Source: Saprospiraceae bacterium (GTDB lineage: Bacteria; Bacteroidota; Bacteroidia; Chitinophagales; Saprospiraceae). Taken from it: a stretch of 10,577 nucleotides of DNA. Below the pieces are notes generated by a model. That model searched no databases. It worked only from the letters and a program-made list of their open reading frames with translations, and was not told the origin of the DNA. Position 1 is the stretch's first letter. The number at the start of each line of letters is the position of its first letter. Positions 6,330 to 10,577 of this stretch are shown one piece after another. A program made the translations under genes and the position numbers. The stretch lies in contig JALHPW010000115.1 of NCBI GenBank assembly GCA_022842255.1, positions 1 through 10,577 on the forward strand. The letters are read 5' to 3'.

Positions 6330-8564
6330 TCATTCCTGGTCATTAAAATTGAAGTTGTAGTTCCAGTCGTCCCCTTCCAGTTTCGCTCCCATCGAACTTT
6401 TGATGAGTTCCTCATACTTGCGCCGGAGCTCTTCTGATTGTTTTTTCTTGTTGACTTTCAGCTCTTTAGCGTTTATTTTGAGGGAAAAGTTGTTTGGGTC
6501 GCTAATCAGGCCATCGCGGAGCAGTTCCTTTTTTAGCAACTCCTGGGCGGCCTTGCTTTTGGCTTCCCAGGCCTGTTGTTCGGCCTGCCACTTTAGTTGT
6601 TCGGTCTGCCATTTCTCTTGTTCACGCTCCCATTTCCGCTGCTCTTTTTCCCAATTTTTTTGTTCTTTCTCCCAAGCCTTTTGCTCTTTCTCCCACTCTT
6701 TTTGATTGTTTTTCCAGTCCTTTTCCATCCTTTTTTTGTCTCGCTCCAGGTCTCTACGGTATTCTTCCATGGCACGGGCGTGTTCTTCCCGGGCGCGTGC
6801 CATTTCTTCGTTGATTCTTTCACGTTGTTCAGGGGACATCCTGGCCCTCGGGGAAGAGGCCTGACCTTCGCCCCAGGAGAAATCGCCCTCGCCAAAGTCG
6901 AAATTGAAACCATTTTGGCCATCAAAGAAAAAGTGCTGGCCATCTTGTCCAAAGTGTAGCCCTGGAATATCGAATGCTTCCCCCTTTTCTAGCTTTTTGC
7001 CATCTATCCATACATCGCCGTTTTTGATTACTACTTCTGTATCGTTTCCATGGTTGTCCAGGCGAATAATGGTGTTCCCATCCCCATCCTTGTCGGTTTC
7101 GATGCTGAAACCACCTCCAAAAGGCGGCATGGGCGGCATAGGCGCAATGGCCGGGAAATCGGGGCTGTTGAACCAAAAGGCACCGGGTGCCCCTGGTGCC
7201 CCTGGTGCTCCGGGTGCCCCTGGTGCGCCTGGTGCAGCGGGAAAGCCCCCGCGCCATGAAAAGAACGGCGCATCAGGTGGCGAAGGCATTTCCTCTTCCA
7301 AAGCTTCGATAACCGCTTCATGGGCTTCAAATTCGGATTCCGGTATTTCCTTGCCGTCAATGTTAAGGCGAACGAGTTCCCCGTCCTTGTATTCGGCTTC
7401 TACCCGCCCGGTTTCGTCTTCACGGGTAACTTTTTTGGTGCTTTTTGGCTTAGGCAAACTGTCACTTTCGATTTGATCCCCTTCCCCTCCAAAAAAGGCG
7501 GTTGGAAAATCGGCGATTTGGGCAAAAGCCGCCTCTATAGACGGCACAGAATTGGCCCGTAGGCCCACGAGGGCCAGTAGGACAACCAGGATAACGGTTG
7601 CTGTGATTTTTTCCATAACTTGATGTTGTTGTTGTGGTGCTTGATTCAAGATGCGCCGCACCCGTTCCAAAAGTGGGCGACGGCGTTTGCCGCTCAGGGC
7701 GAGTGCAAGGGCTGGTAATGGAGTGGCCATTTCCTGTACCTGCACGAGTGCACGGGCAAAAGCGAGCGGATTGCCTGTGGCGGCCAAGGCAGCATCATCA
7801 CAGGCGTTTTCGCGCTCGCGCCGGATGACCTGCGATACCCACCACACGGCTGGGTGGTAGTAAAACAAGCTTTCGATAAAAGCCTGCACCAGATTAAAAA
7901 CCCAATCGCGCCGGGCAATGTGCGCCAGCTCGTGTGCCAGCACAGCCTCCACCTCGGCGATAGAGAGTTGGTTTACAAAACCGATGGGCAACAGGATTGC
8001 GGGCCTCAGCCAACCTATGGTGAGCGGCGTGTGCACCAGCGCCGATTCAAAAAGATTGACCACCCTCGAAACCCCGATGCGCCCAGCGAGTATGCTGATT
8101 TTGTCTTGCCAATCGGCCTCCAGCAAATGGGTGCCGCGCGTCCGAAGCACATGTACTTGCCAAAGCCCACTGCCCAAACGCAGCAGGAAAAATATAAAAC
8201 CAATGAGCCAAAACGCTACAATCAGACTGTGATTGGCTTCCAGCCATTGCGAAAAATATTCAGTGAAGGATGTTTTAAGGTATTGATTTTCAACAAGAAA
8301 AACAATCGGCGAGGAGGCTGGTTCCTGGAACAGGGGACTTGTGGCACTCGGCTCTGTACCGGGTTCAAACTTCCAAAAAAAGGTGCCCACCGCAGCCAGC
8401 AACACAACAACCAAACTACCATAAGCCGCCCAATACCGTTGCCGGGCTTTGTGCACGCGGGGCAAGAGCATGAGCAGCGCGATGGCCACCAAAGCGCCTT
8501 GCCAAAGGGAATGTGCGAGTGCCCAACCAAGGGCGCGCAGGAGGGAATCTGGAATGGAATGCAT
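6330..8564 (-). CDS. BlaR1/MecR1-like M56 metalloprotease sensor with long repetitive extracytoplasmic tail
   Basis: Membrane zinc protease of peptidase family M56, the sensor partner of BlaI-type repressors: a signal outside activates the cytoplasmic protease, which leads to repressor loss. Predicted membrane helices lie near residues 12-35, 47-63, 113-132 and 319-335. The zinc site is HELAH (211-215) in a cytoplasmic loop, with the third ligand expected in RRERENACDD (248-257). Residues 336-744 would be outside the cytoplasmic membrane. They are not a penicillin-binding domain as in BlaR1: no SxxK-type sensor fold is evident. The tail contains IDGKEIPESEF (403-412), six Pro-Gly-Ala repeats (445-462), a Gly/Asp-rich stretch, a highly charged helix (576-680) with Trp every seventh residue, and a closing ELKVNKKKQS...RKYEELI segment. 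It lies 69 bp after the BlaI-family gene on the same strand. The inducing signal is unknown. Confidence 0.88.
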   Translation of the reverse strand: MHSIPDSLLRALGWALAHSLWQGALVAIALLMLLPRVHKARQRYWAAYGSLVVVLLAAVGTFFWKFEPGTEPSATSPLFQEPASSPIVFLVENQYLKTSFTEYFSQWLEANHSLIVAFWLIGFIFFLLRLGSGLWQVHVLRTRGTHLLEADWQDKISILAGRIGVSRVVNLFESALVHTPLTIGWLRPAILLPIGFVNQLSIAEVEAVLAHELAHIARRDWVFNLVQAFIESLFYYHPAVWWVSQVIRRERENACDDAALAATGNPLAFARALVQVQEMATPLPALALALSGKRRRPLLERVRRILNQAPQQQHQVMEKITATVILVVLLALVGLRANSVPSIEAAFAQIADFPTAFFGGEGDQIESDSLPKPKSTKKVTREDETGRVEAEYKDGELVRLNIDGKEIPESEFEAHEAVIEALEEEMPSPPDAPFFSWRGGFPAAPGAPGAPGAPGAPGAPGAFWFNSPDFPAIAPMPPMPPFGGGFSIETDKDGDGNTIIRLDNHGNDTEVVIKNGDVWIDGKKLEKGEAFDIPGLHFGQDGQHFFFDGQNGFNFDFGEGDFSWGEGQASSPRARMSPEQRERINEEMARAREEHARAMEEYRRDLERDKKRMEKDWKNNQKEWEKEQKAWEKEQKNWEKEQRKWEREQEKWQTEQLKWQAEQQAWEAKSKAAQELLKKELLRDGLISDPNNFSLKINAKELKVNKKKQSEELRRKYEELIKSSMGAKLEGDDWNYNFNFNDQE
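6555..6737 (-). repeat. Trp-heptad repeat within the M56 sensor
   Basis: Codons for residues 610-670 encode degenerate seven-residue units of the type WEKEQKx. Tryptophan occurs at 617, 624, 631, 638, 645, 652, 659 and 666, that is eight times with exact spacing of seven. The 21-bp DNA units are similar but diverged. The register suggests one long amphipathic or coiled-coil helix with Trp on a single face. Confidence 0.9.
7179..7232 (-). repeat. Six tandem Pro-Gly-Ala codon triplets within the M56 sensor
   Basis: Residues 445-462 are six uninterrupted Pro-Gly-Ala units encoded by near-identical 9-bp repeats. The array is short, so it is more likely a flexible or polyproline-like linker than a stable collagen helix. 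It is prone to slippage that would stay in frame. Confidence 0.9.
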
Positions 8565-8633
8565 AGCTTGATTTTTTAAAGATTCAAGTCTCAGGTGCCA
8601 AGTTTCGAGTAGCTCAAGCGGGAGGGCTTGTCC

Positions 8634-9038
8634 CTATTTCCCCTGTTCGATTTTCGCGATGAGTGCTTTGATTTCGTCTAGTTCTTCGGAACTGGCCTCG
8701 TGGTTGCCAAGTGCCTGCATCACGAGCCGGGCGGTACTTCCCTTGAATGCGTTGTCTACAAACTGTTGCAGTAGCAAATCCTGCGTATCGCTTTCCAAGA
8801 CGGTGGCGGTGTAGGCGTGTGTTCGTCCCTCCTCTACACGGGTCACCAAGCCCTTTTCAAACATGATTTGCATCAGTTTCAAGGTGGTGGTATAGCCAGC
8901 GGATTCCTTGGGTTTGGCTGCGAGGCTGCTGCGTCGCTGTTCGTTCAACAGGTCGTTGACCGTACGAACGGTACTGGCCCCATGTTCCCAAAGGATGTGC
9001 AGGATTTCAAGTTCGGAATCGGTTGGCTTGGATAGCAT
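8634..9038 (-). CDS. BlaI/MecI/CopY-family winged-helix repressor
   Basis: A 134-residue repressor with the typical opening KPTDSELEILHILWEHG (4-20), a recognition-helix region containing GYTTTLKLMQIMFEKGLV (48-65) and a wing with GRTHAYTAT (71-79). The C-terminal dimerisation helices (about 85-134) include FVDNAFKGSTARLVMQAL. The Asn-x-Phe at 96-98 lies where related repressors are cut (Asn-Phe), but cutting here is not shown. The ATG at 9036-9038 is chosen because relatives start just before the K/L-x-x-x-E-x-E-I motif; the frame also has a TTG at 9056. The gene is first in an operon with the M56 sensor. Two identical-half-site palindromes in its promoter region indicate autorepression. A 12-residue insertion-like stretch (RRSSLAAKPKES, 35-46) precedes the recognition helix. 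Confidence 0.92.
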   Translation of the reverse strand: MLSKPTDSELEILHILWEHGASTVRTVNDLLNEQRRSSLAAKPKESAGYTTTLKLMQIMFEKGLVTRVEEGRTHAYTATVLESDTQDLLLQQFVDNAFKGSTARLVMQALGNHEASSEELDEIKALIAKIEQGK

Positions 9039-9060
9039 AGTTGGTGGATTTGACAAGTTG

Positions 9061-9080
9061 CCTGCCTACTGGTAGGCAGG
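9061..9080. repeat. Near-perfect 20-bp palindrome in the repressor leader
   Basis: CCTGCCTAC and GTAGGCAGG (9-bp arms) flank a TG dinucleotide. It lies 22 bases before the repressor ATG at 9038, inside the predicted 5' untranslated region on the minus strand. In RNA it would form a very stable hairpin with an almost closed loop. It may be a dispersed palindromic repeat or a leader attenuator. Its sequence is unrelated to the CTACGAA operators upstream. Confidence 0.7.
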
Positions 9081-9100
9081 GTGAGTTGCTTAACTAAACG

Positions 9101-9133
9101 CAAAGATTCTACGAAGTGTTTCGTAGTTGCAAA
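9101..9133 (-). promoter_or_regulatory. Candidate promoter of the blaI-like/M56 operon
   Basis: On the minus strand TTTG (9130-9133) precedes AATCTTTG (9101-9108) by 21 bases, seven of eight matches to TAnnTTTG. The first operator palindrome fills the spacer between the two boxes and the second lies directly upstream, so repressor binding would block polymerase. Confidence 0.45.
9109..9126. promoter_or_regulatory. BlaI-type operator 1
   Basis: Palindrome CTACGAA-GTGT-TTCGTAG, perfect 7-bp half-sites around four bases. It lies upstream of the BlaI-family gene and overlaps its promoter. BlaI/MecI-family proteins bind short palindromes in their own promoters as dimers. Centre-to-centre distance to operator 2 is 30 bp, close to three helical turns. 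Confidence 0.85.
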
Positions 9134-9138
9134 TTTTT

Positions 9139-9156
9139 CTACGAAAATTTTCGTAG
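9139..9156. promoter_or_regulatory. BlaI-type operator 2
   Basis: Palindrome CTACGAAAATTTTCGTAG, fully self-complementary over 18 bp, with the same CTACGAA half-site as operator 1. Together they form a tandem operator typical of bla/mec-type control. It lies about 190 bp from the divergent small ORF at 9348, so control of that side is possible but not shown. Confidence 0.85.
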
Positions 9157-9259
9157 ATAGTGGAAAGGGCTGCGAGTTTGCGATAAAAAATCAATGTAAG
9201 TGCTTGATAATAAACGACTTAAAAAAAAATAATTTTTTTTTCAAAAACCTGGCAGCGGA

Positions 9260-9282
9260 TGGATAAGTCTTCGCGTTATCCA
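9260..9282 (+). other. Short hairpin and shared blocks in the leader of the 29-codon small ORF
   Basis: TGGATAA (9260-9266) pairs with TTATCCA (9276-9282). Just upstream is a 21-base A/T tract (nine A, TAA, then T's, 9221-9241). The segment CTTCGC (9269-9274), CAATAG (9281-9286) and TTTTAATCA (9318-9326) repeats, in the same order and with nearly the same spacing, the blocks at 4768-4773, 4778-4783 and 4818-4826 before the other small ORF. No clear TAnnTTTG box was found here; TAATTTTT at 9230-9237 is the best candidate. Confidence 0.4.
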
Positions 9283-9347
9283 ATAGTCTTTTAGGACAAC
9301 CCTCAGGAGCCATTCTTTTTTAATCACGAAACCGACAATACTTAGCC

Positions 9348-9437
9348 ATGACTGCAACTTTCACTTACACACTGGTCCTCGCCGCGATTTATGCCGGCCG
9401 AAAAATTTACGCTTTGAAAGCTCCAACAACCGCCTAA
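9348..9437 (+). CDS. Small 29-residue peptide, possible membrane segment
   Basis: ATG-initiated 29-codon ORF ending with TAA at 9435-9437. The peptide begins MTATFTYTLVLAAIYAG, followed by RKIYALKAPTTA. It could span the membrane once, with a positively charged turn after the hydrophobic part. No family is recognised. A strong terminator starts 22 bases after the stop codon. Nothing else is encoded between the divergent repressor operon and this terminator, so a short transcript must start in this gap. It shares its plan, and leader blocks at similar spacing, with the 31-codon ORF at 4837-4932; both peptides have Phe-Thr at positions 5-6. It may be a small protein or an incidental ORF in an sRNA. 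Confidence 0.45.
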   Translation: MTATFTYTLVLAAIYAGRKIYALKAPTTA

Positions 9438-9459
9438 CCAAGTTTTCACCGCACACAGG

Positions 9460-9493
9460 AACGCCCCGCCGAGTTTGTACCCGGCGGGGCGTT
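9460..9493 (+). terminator. Strong hairpin terminator after the 29-codon small ORF
   Basis: AACGCCCCGCCG (9460-9471) and CGGCGGGGCGTT (9482-9493) form a perfect 12-bp, very GC-rich stem with a 10-base loop, followed by GTGTTTTA. The T-run is modest, but stem strength and position indicate transcription termination on the + strand. Confidence 0.85.
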
Positions 9494-9531
9494 GTGTTTT
9501 ACTTCCGTTCGTTTTCTTTTTTTCGGCGAAC

Positions 9532-9697
9532 AGAGTGTGTCTGAAAAATGCTACCGGAGATGAAAATGCAGTTTTTGGGTTCTGGGCAAGTGTACCTTTT
9601 TCTGGGAATAGCGGTGCCCTATTGCTAGAAAAAGACGCGCAGAACAGGTTCCAAAAGATGCGTTTTCAGCCCGGTGAGCATTTTTCAGACACACTCT
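9532..9697. mobile_element. 166-bp foldback element (MITE-like) touching the alkD-like stop codon
   Basis: The terminal 21 bases AGAGTGTGTCTGAAAAATGCT (9532-9552) are perfectly inverted at 9677-9697. Pairing continues inward: ACCGG/CCGGT, TGAAAA/TTTTCA, TTTTTGG region with CCAAAAG, GTTCT/AGAAC, CTTTTTCT/AGAAAAAG and AATAG/CTATT around a 7-base tip. The whole segment is thus one long imperfect hairpin. The right end overlaps the TAG stop codon of the DNA glycosylase gene. No coding potential is convincing inside. Such foldbacks are typical of miniature inverted-repeat elements, but no target duplication is evident, so a structured 3' RNA element is the alternative. Confidence 0.6.
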
Positions 9698-10376
9698 AAG
9701 TTCGCGCTACATTTTTCAAAGCCTCCCGTCGGGTCAAAGGCGCAAGTCGGGTGTTTAATACAAAATCCAACACTGCGTCCGGGTTGGTTTTGGCGTATTG
9801 CCGCAAAGCCCAACCGGCTCCTTTTTGCAGAAAAAACTCCTTGGAATCTGCCACGCGCCGCACGTACTCGAACAGCAAATCACGATCGGTTTTGTCTTTG
9901 TAGGTCAATTGGAAAATTAGGCAGACCCGCTGCAGCCAAAAATTTCCAGAGGCCATCCAACGCTCTGTAACCGGCCTGATCAAATCCGGATAACGCCGAA
10001 AATGCAGACCTACCAGTTTGTTGATCCAATCCACTGTATCCCACCAGGAGCGCGTACAAATCAGTTCCTCCAAAAAATCGATGCATTCGGGTGGCTGCTT
10101 TTTCAAGGCTTTTTGCAAGGTCTCGAGCCCAAAATAGTGCATTTCACGGTGCTCGTCCTCGAAGCAGCGCCGTACGAGGGTTTTCAAATCTGCCCCCTCA
10201 GGAATCCCATGCTCTGCGTGAATGCCCTTGGTGATGCCCATCCATTGGGGCATTTTGAGCCCGAAGAACTCAAATTGATTGCGCATATAAGCCATTTGGC
10301 CCTGTGCGGTGTCGGGGTTGCCCTGTGTGCGGAAGGCTTCCCGGACTAGGGAATGGTATTGAGCAGGTGCTAACAT
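9696..10376 (-). CDS. AlkD-type DNA alkylation repair glycosylase
   Basis: A 226-residue member of the AlkC/AlkD HEAT-like repeat DNA glycosylases, which excise cationic N3- and N7-alkyl purines. Key residues of the AlkD active site are visible: the SWWDTVDW motif (110-117) with catalytic Asp113 and Trp111/112, R150 in FWLQR, and GWALRQY (188-194) with W189 and R192. The early AYMRNQFEFFGLKMPQ (29-44) is also characteristic. Length is normal for the family. The ATG at 10374-10376 is the only start that keeps the first helix. A TAnnTTTG box lies 5-12 bases upstream, implying a leaderless or nearly leaderless mRNA. The gene converges on the 29-codon small ORF, and its stop codon overlaps the end of the foldback element. 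The T9SS protein gene lies upstream on the same strand behind a large inverted repeat. Confidence 0.9.
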   Translation of the reverse strand: MLAPAQYHSLVREAFRTQGNPDTAQGQMAYMRNQFEFFGLKMPQWMGITKGIHAEHGIPEGADLKTLVRRCFEDEHREMHYFGLETLQKALKKQPPECIDFLEELICTRSWWDTVDWINKLVGLHFRRYPDLIRPVTERWMASGNFWLQRVCLIFQLTYKDKTDRDLLFEYVRRVADSKEFFLQKGAGWALRQYAKTNPDAVLDFVLNTRLAPLTRREALKNVART

Positions 10377-10380
10377 GTGG

Positions 10381-10388
10381 CAAAAGTA
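10381..10388 (-). promoter_or_regulatory. -7 promoter box directly before the alkD-like start codon
   Basis: On the minus strand the sequence is TACTTTTG, then CCAC and the ATG. This matches TAnnTTTG perfectly and is identical to the box at 4654-4661. With initiation 5-8 bases downstream, the transcript would begin at or next to the start codon. No -33 TTTG is seen. Confidence 0.45.
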
Positions 10389-10390
10389 AA

Positions 10391-10513
10391 GGGTTTATGG
10401 GGTTTATAAGGTTGATAGGGTTGATGTGCGTGCGTACCGGATGCAACGTCTATCAACCTTATCAACCCCATCAACCCCATAAACCCTATCAACCCCATCA
10501 ACCCCATCAACCC
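10391..10513. repeat. Inverted repeat of 9-bp GGGTTGATG-type units
   Basis: The left part (10391-10426) is four 9-bp units of the form GGGTTTATG/GGGTTGATG on the + strand. The right part (10450-10513) is about seven such units on the minus strand, starting immediately after the stop codon of the T9SS protein gene. Arms pair with register slippage across a 31-bp spacer (10419-10449). It lies at the 3' end of the T9SS gene and just upstream of the alkD-like promoter box. The words are the same as in the repeat at 2008-2210, but the period is 9 rather than 10 bp. Confidence 0.82.
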
Positions 10514-10577
10514 TTACCGAACAACCACCAACTTCTTACTAACCCTACCCTGGTCGGTCAAAATTTGCAGGTTATAA
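10514..10577 (-). CDS. C-terminal end of a T9SS-secreted protein (type A sorting domain; 5' part outside window)
   Basis: Reading the minus strand from the window edge gives YNLQILTDQGRVSKKLVVVR followed by TAA (10514-10516). This is the typical end of a type A C-terminal sorting domain of the type IX secretion system: a Y-x-L-x-I strand, a turn, then a strand with KKLVV-x-R. Such domains direct the protein through the outer membrane and are removed on export. Nothing can be said about the cargo. Only the last 20 residues are present, so the call rests on a short but distinctive pattern. Confidence 0.72.
   Translation of the reverse strand, partial: YNLQILTDQGRVSKKLVVVR

Noticed and set aside
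7031..7360. Gly/His-rich repeat frames around the PGA-coding repeats
   Set aside because: They are alternate-frame readings of the 9-bp repeats inside the M56 gene.
7854..8579. 241-codon open frame on the + strand
   Set aside because: Antisense to the membrane and protease part of the M56 gene; no motif of its own.
8565..8633. Possible terminator or promoter in the gap between the repressor and sensor genes
   Set aside because: Only 5-bp imperfect stems (CAAGC/GCTTG) without a T-run and no TAnnTTTG box; the genes are best treated as one operon.
8817..9035. 72-codon frame antisense to the repressor
   Set aside because: Shadow of the BlaI-family gene with no independent features.
9475..9699. 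74-codon open frame on the + strand
   Set aside because: It starts inside the loop of the terminator hairpin and runs through the foldback element; better explained as chance openness.

Overview
The window looks like chromosomal DNA of a Bacteroidota bacterium, probably from the Saprospiraceae / Haliscomenobacter-Lewinella side of the phylum (inference; no rRNA gene is present to settle it). The evidence is a type IX secretion C-terminal sorting domain at the right edge, a Bacteroidota-type serine palmitoyltransferase, several promoter-like TAnnTTTG elements, near absence of Shine-Dalgarno sequences, and intergenic arrays built from GGTTGAT/GGTTTAT words.

Layout, left to right. The 3' end of an MscS-type channel (+) meets an Ate1/Bpt-like aminoacyl-transferase (-) with only 3 bases between stop codons. 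A membrane fatty-acid desaturase (+) then converges on serine palmitoyltransferase (-) across a large inverted repeat of 10-bp units. Upstream of the palmitoyltransferase and co-oriented is a cystathionine beta-synthase-like enzyme (-). Divergent from it is a 31-codon small membrane ORF with its own promoter and strong terminator, followed by a short-chain polyprenyl diphosphate synthase (+). That gene converges, across a second large inverted repeat, on a two-gene BlaI/BlaR1-like operon (-): a winged-helix repressor and an unusual 744-residue M56 metalloprotease sensor. Two palindromic operators lie in the repressor's own promoter region. Divergent from this operon is a second small ORF (29 codons), again with a strong terminator, then a 166-bp foldback element that touches the stop codon of an AlkD-type DNA glycosylase (-). 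A third inverted repeat of 9-bp units separates AlkD from the tail of a T9SS-secreted protein (-).

Functionally there is a lipid theme: desaturase, sphingoid-base synthesis and isoprenoid chain elongation. The two PLP enzyme genes in tandem belong to families that consume L-serine. The BlaI-M56 pair is a self-contained envelope-stress or antibiotic-sensing module whose target is not obvious; operators are seen only at its own promoter.

The most unusual items are: (i) the two small ORF-terminator units, whose leaders share short blocks at conserved spacing and which may belong to an undescribed small-protein or sRNA family; (ii) the M56 sensor's extracytoplasmic tail, with six Pro-Gly-Ala repeats and eight tryptophans spaced exactly seven residues apart; and (iii) three gene-end inverted repeats plus one foldback element. 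All functional assignments come from reading motifs, not from searches.
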